Positions 21,850 through 33,713 of a DNA stretch of 64,000 nt are shown here, in pieces. The position numbers and the translations under genes were made by a program. This DNA comes from Leucaena leucocephala (Eukaryota; Streptophyta; Magnoliopsida; Fabales; Fabaceae). The stretch is taken from NCBI GenBank assembly GCA_037074615.1, contig CM073558.1, positions 5,757,501 to 5,821,500 of the forward strand, in the 5' to 3' direction. Under the pieces are notes generated by a model that was not told the origin of the DNA, ran no database searches, and saw only the letters and a program-made list of their open reading frames with translations. Every line of letters begins with the position of its first letter. Within the stretch, counting starts at the first letter, position 1.

Positions 21850-23916
21850 CTGTTGAACCAATCAACTTTAAAAAATGTTATTGATAGTAATAATATAAAT
21901 GTCAAGTGCCTTTAAAATTACTTTTTATATATTTAGTAAGCATCACTATATAAAAGCTGTGAATAGGTCAACTTGTTTATATATATATATATATATATAT
22001 GGGCATGTTTAGTTTTATTGAAAACTATAGTTTTAAAATTTTTTTTGGATAAAATTGAGGCTTGAGAAAACTTTAAAACAAACACACATATTTGTTCAAG
22101 CCGATTTTTAGATTAAACTATAGTTTAAAACTAAAATTTTAAATAAACTAGTTAGAATAGTTTATAAAATAATAAAAGAGCTTATGAATTAACTAAATAC
22201 TATATTTCCTATATTTTTTATTACATCATCTCTTATTTCTCATCTTATATCTTATCTCTCATCATTTAATACTCATATCATTTTTCGTAATTTACCAATA
22301 ATAAAAATAATTTTAAAAATAACTTTCCAAACACTCATTTATTTAAAATTACTTTTTTTTTATAAACTCTTCTCTAAAAATTATTTTTATAAGCTGCCCA
22401 AAAATCTTTTTTTTTCATAAATCTATTTTTAAAATCCTATTCAAACATGTCATATATATATATATATATATATATATTGTGTGTGTGTGCGTGCGTGTGA
22501 CGCTACGGGTAAAATATCGATCCATCATTTCGTTCTTAATATTGTATACAAATATTTTGAAATGTCGCTTCATCTACTTGCAAAATAATTAAATGAACTT
22601 TAACACAGAATAATTGAATTTTAATATATATATATATATATATAATATATATATAATTAAGCTTAGTATGAGAGTTTCAATAAGGGTGAGTATAAACCTA
22701 AGAATGAAAGGTTGACTTTGAAACAGACTTATTGAGGCTAGAGTTTTCCAATAAACCGCGGCATTGGAAGAATTAAACAAATAATTATGGGATTAATTAG
22801 CTAATGAAAAACAAAGATTATAGTATAAATTATAATTATAATTCTAATACCCATAGATCCTCATTAGTTTTTCAGTATATATTCAAAATATTCTGTTTCT
22901 ATGTTTACATCCCACAATAAATTAGCTATTAATTTTTTTAATTATAATATTTTAAATAAATTTGATAATTATTGCTTATTAATGAGAATTTGGGAGGAAT
23001 AATGACCAATAATTAGAGCATGAGAGGATTAGTTATAGGGATTAAATTAAATAATGTGGCCACTATTAATCAAAGACGAAGGAGGTGACTAATAATAGTT
23101 AAACATTCACATGGAAATAGACAATGGAGTTCATTAAAATACTCAAAAGTAATAAGAGCATTGACTAATAATAGTTAATTATATATTATAAATAAATAAA
23201 CTTCTGAACTAATTTGTCTCTTTAAAAAAATTTTGTCCTATTTGGCTCTATCTACCCCTCATGCTCATGAACGTCAAAGTAGTCATAATTATAATATTTA
23301 ATTAAATTTTTTAAATAAATTTAAAAAATTAAATAAATAAATTATAATTAAATTTAATATCTCTAAATAAATTTATATTATATACTATTTAATCTGTCTA
23401 AATTAATTAATTAATTCTTATATTAATTATAATTAATTATTTTATTTTTTAGATATATTTAAAAAAAATTAATTAAATCTTATAATTAGGCCAAAAGATA
23501 ATATAAATTTTGTTGAAAAATTATCCCTAACTAATAATAAAAAAAATAATGGAATAAAAAAAAGCTAAGAAAGCGTATACATATATATATTAATATTAAT
23601 ATTAAAAGTTGTAATTTTTCTTATTGAAAAAGTTAAAAATTTTAAGGAAAATTTGCGGAATTAGAGGGCCATATTTTCTTTGTTCTCCTAACTTTGAGAA
23701 ATGGTGGGTCTTGAGGTAAATTTGTGCTAGATTTGAAAAGAATTGAATAAATTCAATTTTTAACATGGTAATAATTATACATATTATGTATATTGTAAAA
23801 TTAAGAATGTGTAAGGTACTCTTTTGGTACAAGTTAGATAAAAGTCCAACAAAATAAACTCAATTTGAAAGATAAAATATGACAAGTTATCTTAAATGTA
23901 TAAAGACGTAGGTAGT

Positions 23917-23947
<31 letters not shown>

Positions 23948-26858
23948 CCTCCATGAAAATGTGGATGTAAAATTATATAATGCAATCATAAAATAATTTA
24001 GAGTCAAATTAAAATACTCACTCCCTCAAATAATTAAACACAGACTACTAAATTAAGTAGTCAAAAAAAAATAATTTTAAAAAATCAAATAACATATGTA
24101 ATTTGGGTCCCTACCAAATAATGTATATACTAACACACATATATATAGATACATTAGAATCAAATTAATAAAAATCGGACTAGTTATTAAATTAATCAAG
24201 TATATTGTTAAAAAAATAAGTGGTCTACCTATGTTGAATTGTGATCAATTCATATAAAGATAGTAATTTATAAATAAATAAAATATTTATATATAAATAT
24301 AATATCATCATTCATTCAACTAAACAAAATTACTTTTAAAGTACAAATTTAACAAATTACGATAATATTTTTTAAAAACCTCTGAAAGAACAAATAAAAG
24401 AATTATAAAATCTAACAAAATAGACTCATTTAAAATTCTTGATTACATTAGATAGAAACTTGATTTACTAATCTGTAAGCTAAGTTGGGTGAGGGTTTAA
24501 TATCATGATTTAGAATAAGTATGTTTTTTTAAAAAGTAAATATTAATAAGATTTCTAACGTGATGCTTCAAATGATTTTCTAATAATTTATTTATTATTA
24601 TTTTTTTATTTTAAAAGATATAGAAACTATTTGGATAAGAGTTTAGAAATAGATTTATAAAAAAAAGAGTTTTTTGGCTGTTCTTAAAAAAGAGTTTTTA
24701 GAGAAGAGCTTATTAAAAAAAATAGTTTTAAATAAATAAGTATTTGGATAGTTATTTTTAAAAATATTTTTATTATTGATAAATTATGAAAAATAGTACG
24801 AGTATTAAATGATGAGAGATAAGAGATGAGGGGAGATAGGGTGTAAGAAAAAATAGAAAAAAAATGATAAAGAGTATAAGAAAAAATATGAGAGATTTAT
24901 AAGAAAAAATAGAGATAATATAATAATTGATTAGTTCATAAACTCTTTTACTATTCAATAAGTTACTCTGACTAATTTATATAAAATCTTAATTTTAAAT
25001 TATAATTTAATCTAAAAATTCATTTAAACAAATATAGTTATTTATTCTAAAATTTTTTAAAATCTAAATTTTATTCAAAACTCAATTTTAAATTTAGATT
25101 TTAATTTTATCCAAACATACACACAGAATAAAATACAGGAAATTAAAAAAAAAAATAAGAATGAGAATAGTGAAAGGTTATTGGGACAGAAAAAAATGGA
25201 AGAAACCGAGAAACTAACCGACCAAATCCACAAAACAAGCAAAAAACTGAGGACGGAGATGACTACCCAGCGTGTAACCGCCGACCACTTCATCTCATCT
25301 ATTTTAAATTTAAATTACATGTGGGCCATATATTTCCAATAAATTTTATTATTTATATGACTTATGAATCATTTTTAAATATTTATTTATTTTATAATTA
25401 TTAATCTCTTAAATAAAATCAGTACTATACTCCATTTGACTTTGAATATTAAGAACTTTAATAAATAATTTTAATGAATTAAGTATCTTTATTAGTATAC
25501 TGTATTATTTTTATTAACAATAAAATTTATTTAAAAAGTAAGAGGGGATGATAGGGATGGGGGATTTCTTTATAGAATTCAACAAAAAGCTTGAACCTGC
25601 CCTCCTAGGTTTCATGCCATCATCCCTATCCCCACGCTTTTTTAACTTTAACCCTTTCTTATTTTTTTTTATTCTATAATAAGTGTTACTAATTTCAAAT
25701 TTTAAGAAGGTAGTGAATGTTTTATTTTTTATTCAAACACATAATAGTAGTCAAATAGTGCATTAGGGGTATTTTAAGAAAGTGTTATATTTATTTTTTT
25801 TAAAACATCTAGATTATTTAATGATTTTCTTGATATATATGTACATAAAAATATAAGGGAATATTGGGAAAAAGTCTCTCATTCAAAAAAAAAATTATGA
25901 GAGTATAATTAAAATTTCCCAATTTTTTTCAAAATATTTTATGAAACTTTTTAGGGTACAATTAAAATTAATTTTACCGTTCAAATTATTTTCATATTTG
26001 ATACAACACTTTTTCAATCTGGAAAAAAAACAAAAACAACACTTTTTCAACAAGATTACAAATCAAGACAGAAAAAACAAATTACCCATCAAAAGTTTGT
26101 ACTACTTCCCCTGCTAGTCTTATAAAAGATGGGAAAAAAAACATTTATCTAGACCATTCAAGTTATATGTAATTTTTAGCTGGACACTGAAAATTTATAA
26201 TTTTAATTTTAATTAAGAAATGAAAATTTTATTGCATTTGAGATTATCTAGCTAGACATTCAAAATAAATTATTAAACACAAATAAACAATTACTAGTTA
26301 ATTGATGACATTTTGAAAAAAAACAATGTAACTCCACCAAGTAGAAAAATATTAGATAAATAGTTAGAATTTTAATAAAACTTAATCTCTCTTTCTTGGT
26401 AATTATCGTATGAGTTGACTGCAAAATATAATTAACCAATTAAGTAGTAGTTTATAAGTGACGTGTAGCATCAAATGACTTAGCACCCCACTAATTAGTT
26501 TATGCATTTTTTAGAAGTTAGGTTCTATTTAATATATATATATATATAGTACGTGTTTATGGTTATAAAAACGCACCAAGATGAAGACTTTGAGTTAAAA
26601 CCAACTTCTTCCTTTCTCAATAATAATAGTATTAAAATTTCCTTTGATCACTCACTTCGGTCTCTTCTGAATCATTAATTATTAAATAATTAAATAAATT
26701 AGTAAAATAAAAACCGCCATCCAAATTAGATGTTATCATCGGAGGGACTTGGGTCAAAGCCGTTTTTCACTCTTGTACTAAACACCAAATTAATAAAACA
26801 GAAATAGTGGGTTACTTAATTATATAATGGCAGTTTCCTCACAACTTTTTATCCCCAT

Positions 26859-26889
<31 letters not shown>

Positions 26890-27926
26890 TATGAAAATTA
26901 TTATGAAGTGCTAGGAGGGGACTTGATAATAACAAATTTTTGGTGTAAAAATTAATAAATTTGTTGCTTAAGATATTTTTTTGTGATTAAATTATTTTCT
27001 TAAGATTTTATAATAATTCACCCTCTCTATATATAATAGAATATTAAGTCCCTAGATAATCCTACCTTCAAAATCTAAAATTTACTCTAATAAGAATCCT
27101 AATTAATTAAGAACACACCATACCCGTACGAGAAATGAATATGTCAAATATATCAAGGTTTCAACATTGTACTGTGTTCTGAGAATTTCAGAAATCAAAA
27201 CTGCAGGTTTGAAAGATCACTTTCTTAAAGATTCATTCACCTACCCAGCTTCTTCTTCTTCCATAACCTAAACAGCTATATACACACACACAAAGATATA
27301 TATATATATATATATATATATATGGAAGAGAACGACTAAAGTACTGAAAAAAGACAAGAAAAGAAACAAACAAATGGGACGGTCGAAACATTTCAGAGAA
27401 GAATATGCCAACAACATAAATCTTTCGATCCTTATCCAGAGATCGATCACATGAGTAATAATGCACCACATGGATATATTAAATGCAAATTGATAGATCC
27501 ATTAACAAGCTAAGTAATTAATTTAATTCATTAGAATAGAATGAATGATCAAGCACATACCTGTTGCTGAAGAGCGAAGATGTTGGCGACACATCCATAC
27601 ACTGGATCTCTCAGCCGTGCCTGAGCCTCGAAGCAAATCGTCACCACCGCGTCCAGCCGCTTATGCACCGGAATATTCAGAAGCAACTTTGACACGTTGC
27701 TCGCTCCGAAAACCTTGTGCACCGCCGCAAAGTGCGTCGCGCCTTGTTCCGAGTCAAAGTACGGAGCGAAGATACACCCTGGCACGCACTTCCTTCTCAG
27801 AAACTTGCAGGCACCGCACGGCCCTCCACCGCTGCCGCTCCCGCCACCACCTCCGCTGTTGCAGCTTCCACCACCCCCACCCCCACCAACACTACCAGTA
27901 ACGTTACTGGGCGAGCTTGTACTCAT
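21445..27926 (-). CDS. LBD30: Class I LOB-domain transcription factor, LBD30/JLO-like
   Basis: Plant-specific nuclear DNA-binding protein. Two exons (27561-27926, 21445-21849) join at QQQ/VVNLQ and give 256 aa. After a Gly-rich N-terminus comes the LOB zinc motif CX2CX6CX3C at residues 37-51 (CGACKFLRRKCVPGC). The GAS block FAAVHKVFGASNVSKLL, DPVYG, and a coiled-coil LQAELSYLQGHLATLELP follow. The C-terminal half keeps LBD30/JLO landmarks: YDLSSLFDP, GGDLHALARELI and a Ser-rich tail. Arabidopsis LBD30/JLO acts in organ boundaries and auxin/PIN patterning, and related LBDs in xylem; function here is by homology. The 5711-bp intron is unusually long for this family. The start is the only in-frame ATG before the LOB domain. 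Confidence 0.93.
21979..22000. repeat. (TA)n microsatellite
   Basis: About 11 perfect TA units directly abutting a MITE-like copy. Confidence 0.9.
22001..22452 (+). repeat. MITE-like dispersed repeat, copy 2
   Basis: Starts GGGCATGTTTAGTTTTATTG and ends CCTATTCAAACATG. Contains the diagnostic CATTTAATACTCATA and TTTTCGTAATTTACC segments. (TA)n tracts lie at both ends. Confidence 0.7.
22453..22499. repeat. Compound (TA)n(GT)n microsatellite
   Basis: TA units run into GTGTGTGTGTGCGTGCGTGTG. Confidence 0.9.
22622..22655. repeat. (TA)n microsatellite
   Basis: Nearly perfect TA run in the LBD30-like intron. Confidence 0.85.
23917..23944. repeat. (TA)n microsatellite
   Basis: Perfect TA run in the LBD30-like intron. 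Confidence 0.85.
24626..25120 (-). repeat. MITE-like dispersed repeat, copy 3
   Basis: Starts AACTATTTGGATAAGAGTTT and ends TTTTATCCAAACATAC, giving TTTGGATAA-type terminal inverted repeats. Internal TATTAAATGATGAGAGATA is the complement of the core in plus copies. Confidence 0.7.
27295..27323. repeat. (TA)n microsatellite
   Basis: Perfect TA run near the start of the LBD30-like intron, preceded by a short CA run. Confidence 0.9.
27561..27926 (-). CDS. LBD30: LBD30-like exon 1 (LOB domain)
   Basis: 122 codons ending IFALQQQ/GTATGTG. Contains the whole zinc motif, GAS block and RLRDPVYGC. The GGN-rich stretch at residues 14-35 is strongly GC-biased compared with its surroundings. Confidence 0.95.
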
Positions 27927-28057
27927 CTTTTATCAGAAGGTTGTGCAGATTAGGGTTTAAGAGGAAGGTGGTGATGATGATGAGAATATAATTGAGGAGT
28001 TAGAGAGAGGGAGAGGGAAAGATGAAATATTTAGGGTTTGTTTGGTGGGGTTAGGGA

Positions 28058-28072
28058 GTATATTTAAAGAGG
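28058..28072 (-). promoter_or_regulatory. Candidate TATA box of LBD30-like gene
   Basis: On the minus strand, TTTAAATATACTCCC lies about 135 bp upstream of the ATG. Plausible core promoter position. Confidence 0.45.
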
Positions 28073-28096
28073 GGATTTTGAAAGGATATAGAAGAA

Positions 28097-28112
28097 GTCT
28101 TTAAAGCCACGC
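28097..28112 (-). promoter_or_regulatory. Conserved LBD promoter motif B
   Basis: Minus strand GCGTGGCTTTAAAGAC. It matches GCGTGGCTTTAAAGTC upstream of the other LBD gene (39774-39789), 15 of 16 bases, in the same orientation to its gene. About 175 bp upstream of the ATG. Confidence 0.7.
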
Positions 28113-28154
28113 GAAGGAGCAAAGGGAAGGGATTAACACACAACGCATTTAGTT

Positions 28155-28172
28155 GTTTGCGTGAAGCAAACA
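28155..28172 (-). promoter_or_regulatory. Conserved LBD promoter motif A
   Basis: Minus strand TGTTTGCTTCACGCAAAC. The first 16 bases are identical to 39698-39713 upstream of the other LBD gene. Contains an inverted repeat GTTTGC/GCAAAC. About 230 bp upstream of the ATG and 60 bp from motif B. Confidence 0.72.
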
Positions 28173-28240
28173 TGCGATAAGCTACCTATTATTTCTTGAA
28201 CTCCTTCTTTCTTCTCTTCTTCTTCTTCTTTGTATGTTCT

Positions 28241-28253
28241 TGTCTCTTGTCTC
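28241..28253 (+). promoter_or_regulatory. Tandem TGTCTC auxin-response elements
   Basis: Two TGTCTC hexamers at 28241-28246 and 28248-28253, about 320 bp upstream of the LBD30-like ATG. TGTCTC is the classical ARF-binding AuxRE. The surrounding CT-rich tract could produce them by chance. Confidence 0.4.
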
Positions 28254-29730
28254 TATCTTGGCTCTCTCTATATATATATCTTGTTTCTCTCTCTAGAGAT
28301 GTGTATCCATGAGGGGCAGATCAGATGAGTTATGTATGTGTGAAAGATAGCTTTGATTTATGGCAATGATGGCGAGGATGATGAGTTCTCTTGAAAGGGG
28401 ATTTTGTTGTACTGTAAAAAAGGAGAGCAAAAAAAAAAAGGAAAATAAAAGGCTTAAATACATAGAAATGTTGTGTTCGCGTGTGTGTGTTTAAAAACTC
28501 TGGTTTAATTAAGTGGCATCTTTGTTGATTTTAATCTGTAGTTACCACGTTTAGCTTACATTTCTAACCCTGTTAATTTTTCTTCTTAATTATTAAATAA
28601 TTTTTCATGTTTTCTTTATTACAATTAGTTATAATAGCGCGTGGGTCTCGTCTTGGTCCTTGTATAGAGAAACTCACAAGTAAAAGTAAAGGGAATTATG
28701 TTGTTTTGGTAATTAACAGAAGTAAAGATAAGATTGTTGATGAATTATTTTTGGAAAGCGATTGGCTAAAAGAATTCAATAAGTAATGTAATGTGGATCT
28801 GCGTGTGCTGCCTGAATGCTTATGATATAATTAAAGAACTATGATCATATAGTGTAATTACCAGATTAATTTTGTACCCAATTATAGTTTAAGTTTCAAA
28901 TAATCTTAAGCATGCTTAAGGTACTAAAAAATGAATCAGTCATTAGTTAGACAATAATGTCCAATCAATCATAATTAAAATAATTTAATTTAATTTAAAT
29001 AAATAAAATATTCATATATAATTCTAAAAAGAATAATATTATTTTGATCAAAAAATATATTAATTTATAAATAAATGAAACATTTAACGCATATAAACAA
29101 CACACAATGTTAATTATTTCAAGCTTAGCAGACTAAGAAAATATATAAAAATTGATAGTGAAAAATATAAAATTTTAAGTTGATCAATTCACTTAAATTT
29201 TTTTAACTAAATAGACTAAAAGAGTAAGATTTATTGGTCTGACTGAGTAATTTATGTTAAGTTTTAATATTATGTTAATAATACAAAATTAGTGGGAGAC
29301 TAATGAGAGGGTTGAGTTCAGTAAAAGGAGAGCTAATACTTCATAACATATTAATTAAAATTTAAATTTTTATTAAAAAATAAGGAGGAGATATTGTGCT
29401 GTGGGAAAACAAAAACAAAATTAGTGGGAGATGAAAAACGAAAACGTGTGAATAGGAGATGTTATGGTTAGTGATGAGGATGTATAAATTGACAGTGCGT
29501 GTTTTGAGCAACGTGGAGGCCAAAAGACGCCAAGTCTCTCTTTGTTCCTTTCTTTCAATAATCTTTCAATCACACATCTCTCTCTCCAAAGCCTTGATAA
29601 TGAGTCTCACTCATCCCTTTGCCTATTTTTCACTAACTTCCAAATTCAGTTTTTCCTTCCCTAAATTACTTTTATGCCCCCACCTTCATTTTCATTATTT
29701 TATAGATAAAAGAGAATTCCATACACACAA

Positions 29731-29734
29731 ATAC

Positions 29735-29770
<36 letters not shown>
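29731..29770. repeat. Compound (ACAT)n(AT)n microsatellite
   Basis: Several ACAT units followed by a perfect AT run. Confidence 0.85.
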
Positions 29771-31558
29771 GGGTTACTACTAGCTTTGTGATTTGATGGG
29801 AGGTTGTCCGATCATATGATTTAAATCTTAGCAGAAAGATAACCCTTGAATTAAAAAGGAAAATTGCCATTGAGTTGTTTATATATATTTGATAAGAATA
29901 TAAATTTATTTTTTTTATTATAAATTTTTTTAATAAATAATCTCATAAATTCTTTTATAAATATTCTCTTAATTCTAGACTTATATTCTAACTTTAATAA
30001 GAGATTGATGTTGAATTTATATAAATTTTTTATATAAAAAAATTAAAGTTTTTCTACTGTAGATATATACATATAAATTATATATGTTTTATTTTTATTC
30101 TCAAAAATACAAAAAGGGTCCAAATTTTTAATTGCCTTAATTAATTGATATTTCATTCCCCATGGAGTCTTTGAATTAGAATGTGAATGTTGTATAGAGA
30201 CTTATGAATAACACCTTTTAATTTCTATAAAATTTATATTATACATGAATATTAAATTATATTTGCAATTCTGCAAGTACAAGGACTTGTACAAAAATTT
30301 ACTTTCTGTAATTGAACTACTTACATAGTTATATCCAATTGAGTAATCGCTTTTTTTTTTAATTAAAAAAATCATTTATATTAAATAATATCAAAATTGG
30401 GTATATTTTTATGACGTGACTCAAATTAGAGTTGACATAAATGAATAACAATATCTTACGTACGCATGCTCTTTTATGAGGATTTCTTTCATAAGTCTTG
30501 TTTTAAATGACCATGTGTCCCCTACATTGATTATCTTTGTATCCATTATCAAATTATTAATGCAAACCTAATAATACTAATAAATAAAAAGCCTTACCTT
30601 TTTTCATACTTGTAATAGTAGTACCTCTACATTTATATTATTATTTCTGTATTAAATATAGAATATTTTTAAAAATTGTTTTAATATATATATATATTTT
30701 ACGAATTTTAAGAATAATTAATAGTTTTATCTAAAATGTTTCTAGAAGTATCTAAAATGTTCCCATGCATTAAATGCAAGACAAAGTTGGAAAACATTGA
30801 AACTTAATTACCTGTATATTAAGTAAAACTGTGACTAGTAGTCTATAAATGTCTGATGTACAAATATGAAAAATTAAGTGAGGCCTTTATTTATTATTTT
30901 AATTAAATTTTCGTTAATAATCTCATAATAATTAAATACAAATATTATTTGGCAATTAAGAAAATGTGAAGAGTGATGAGGCGTGGGCGAATAGTGAAGA
31001 AGAGACAGCGTTAGAAGTTATGTCTATGTTATGAATAATGGTTATGAGGAAGAAATGGGGAAAAAGTCATAAAAGGTTCAATCAGTCAAAACATGAAGTT
31101 CGGCGCTCGGTGACACCTAAAGCTGATCGCCTTCAACGACTTCCCTTTTCACATTGACCAATTACAATTTTTATTCTTTTTTATCATTATTTTATCGCTA
31201 CATGAATTTCAAAATTATAAGTTTCATGGCTTATAAATAAGGGAGAATTGCATTTAGATGGTGATAAAAAAAATAATAATACTTTGATCCCTAATCCATT
31301 AAAAAGAATTGTTAAAAGTGGTCTTTCCAATTCTAAACGTAAAAATTAAATAATTAATTTATATAATTTAAAAAATTATTTAAATTAATTATTTATAAAA
31401 TAACTTTTAGTTCCACGTCATTAACAGTAGGTCAAGCAATATAAAATAAAGTATAAAGAAAAATAAAAAAAATATTCAATAAAATTATTAAATAAATTTT
31501 TTTAATTAACAATTATATAAGAATTTAGTGATGGATAGAACACAAAAACGTTAAATAG

Positions 31559-32052
31559 TGCCTATTTGAAAACTACTCCAAATATAGTTTTCAAGAGCTT
31601 TTGGGCTAAAATCCCGATTTAAGAAAATTTTAAAATAAACAGCTATATTTGTTTAAACGGGACTTTTGGACTAAATCATGATTTAAAATCAATGTTTCAG
31701 ATAAGCTGGTCATAGCAGCTTATGGAACAGTAAAAGAACTTATAAACTAATCAATTACTATATTACCCCTACTTTTTCTTACATATTCTCTCCGACTTTT
31801 TCTTACACTCTCTCTCCTACTTTTTATCTATTTTATTTCTTACACTCTCTCTCCTCTCTCCTCTCATCTCTTATCTCTCCTCATTTAATACTCATACCCT
31901 TTTTCGTAATTTACTGATAACAAAAATATTTTTGGAAATAACAATCCAAACACTCATTTATTTAAAATTATTTTTTTTCCATAAACTTTTCTTCAAAAGC
32001 CCTTTTCTATAAGCTGTCATAAACCCGTTTTTAAAATTCTATCCAAACACAC
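31559..32052 (+). repeat. MITE-like dispersed repeat, copy 4
   Basis: Starts TGCCTATTTGAAAACTACT and ends ATTCTATCCAAACACAC. The CT-rich core has repeated TTTCTTACACTCTCTCTCC. Shares CAGATAAGCTGGTCA and AGCTTATGGAA with copy 6 at 53171. Confidence 0.75.
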
Positions 32053-32924
32053 ATATAATTTATGTATCTGATCCCACCTAAGTACTAGTAGGACAATGCT
32101 TCTTGTTGTTAAGAATTAGTTATTTATAAAAAAAAATAATTTGTGTTGGTTTTTTAACAATATATTTTAGCTTTATTAGTTAAAAAGAATAATGTATTAG
32201 ATAGATAAAAATAATGTCATTCTGCCGGTTAATAATATTATAGATGTTATAGATATGCATGCTATACTAATCGATCCATTTATATAAATATTAGCTTCTT
32301 TCATCATTCTTCAAGAATACTTGATGTATGCCAAAATTATTTTCTCTAATTAGTCTCTAATATAATGTGATAAGTAAATTAATTTGTTGGACTTCTAATT
32401 AATTAAACTCCAATTAATATCCTTCTATAATTTTTGTTATTTAATTTATTATTCTCAATCATTCCTTAATTAATATGGTCCCCTTTTTTGTGTGTGTATA
32501 GAGTCTTATAATTAGGTTGCCATCCTCTAGAGTGTCACCATAAGTATAATAATAAAAATTTAAATAACAATACTAAACAATTAAATTTTAACTTTACAAA
32601 ATCAATTAGAAGTAGCACAAATAACAAACCTCATCAAATAATTGATGAGTAAAACACGCATGTAATGAATTTTTTTAAATTTCTTCCATACAATAACTTT
32701 GAATCTTGTCCCATACAAATGTCGAAATTTAACAATGGGTCAATTTTTGAAGCAATCCATGTGAGCTGATGAATGGATGAGACATGCGATTATTTAAAGT
32801 ATGTTTAATTTCTGAAGAGTACTACTTTGTTGTAGTTCAAATCGCGACGCTTGTAAAGACATAATAATTCTTGGGTGCCTAAGTTTATACCTGATCGTAA
32901 TTGAAGGCTCATCCTTCCCGATAT

Positions 32925-33012
32925 TAATATCGTATAGGAAGAAGGGAGACTTCGTCTTATCTTTAAATCATAAATGAGCCCAATCCCTTTCTAAAAATTT
33001 TGTATAACAAAA
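32925..33012. repeat. Dispersed repeat, copy a
   Basis: ATATTAATATCGTATAGGAAG through CATAAATGAGCCCAATCCC is repeated in diverged form at 37022-37110. Class of element unknown. Confidence 0.55.
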
Positions 33013-33055
33013 AAAAATTGAAGCAAAAATTGAAATACTCCATAATTTATACATC

Positions 33056-33190
33056 AATACAACAACAACCACATGAAAAGTGGATCTTATCATATTAAGT
33101 GGGATTAGCACATAGATCGTATAATATTATTATACTCTATCATAAATAAAATTATCGGATAAGTTGTTGAGGTTGTCAAGATCAATAACC
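33056..33190 (-). mobile_element. RTE LINE 3'-end remnant
   Basis: Starts with an (AAC)n tail in plus orientation (AACAACAACC). It then aligns to the 3' end of the RTE at 14029, giving TGGATCTTATCATATTAAGTGG and a later TCGGATAAGTTGTTGA block. Same minus orientation, heavily diverged, about 135 bp. Confidence 0.65.
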
Positions 33191-33697
33191 CTGTTGAATA
33201 TTATTATAACAAAATTATAATAAACTTTATTATTTATACATGAACAATATAACTCAATAATTTTTTTTTTAAAAAAAATCCTATAACAAAAAAGAGATTG
33301 TGTAAATAGTAGTACTATATATGTACCGTTGTCACCATCCCTCTAATTAAGAGAGGTGCCAACTTTCATCCAGACAATAAACTCATTCTTGTAAGTACTA
33401 ATACCTAACAGTTGCCCCCTAATTATGTTAACTGATATAGTGTAATATTTGAACACATAAAGCAGGTCATCAATATTAATTATCTAAAGTCTTTTTCATG
33501 TAGGTGGTTGAAGCAACATTGTCCCCAAAAGGATTTGAAAAAGAAAAAATAAAAAATAAAAAGACCCACTTGTGAGAGAGTTGCGTTGCAGCACATGAAT
33601 GATATATAATACAAAGAGACAGATTTTACTTAACACAAACTGTAATCCTTTGAATTAATCCTTAACTTGTCTCTATATCCAGTGTCCTCTAAGTAGC

Positions 33698-33713
33698 TAG
33701 GCATGCATGCCTA
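33698..33713. promoter_or_regulatory. 16-bp perfect palindrome with RY motif
   Basis: TAGGCATGCATGCCTA is its own reverse complement and contains the CATGCATG RY core bound by B3 factors of the ABI3/FUS3/LEC2 type. Far from any gene (5.8 kb from an LBD start), so function is uncertain. Confidence 0.3.

Larger units (their letters stand above)
21850..27560 (-). other. LBD30-like intron (5.7 kb)
   Basis: AT-rich, no coding sequence. Holds two MITE-like copies (22001-22452, 24626-25120) and several (TA)n tracts. Confidence 0.8.

Noticed and set aside
24773..25293. Hydrophobic minus-strand frames resembling membrane peptides
   Set aside because: They arise from T/A-rich MITE-like copy 3 and adjacent intron; no conservation visible.
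27545..27960. Plus-strand open frames opposite the LBD30-like exon 1
   Set aside because: Exact antisense shadows of the GC-rich LOB-domain exon; no domain of their own.
29459..29791. 110-codon plus-strand frame
   Set aside because: Low-complexity and microsatellite-derived (ends in HTHKYIHTYIYIYIYIYI); no family, no splice context.
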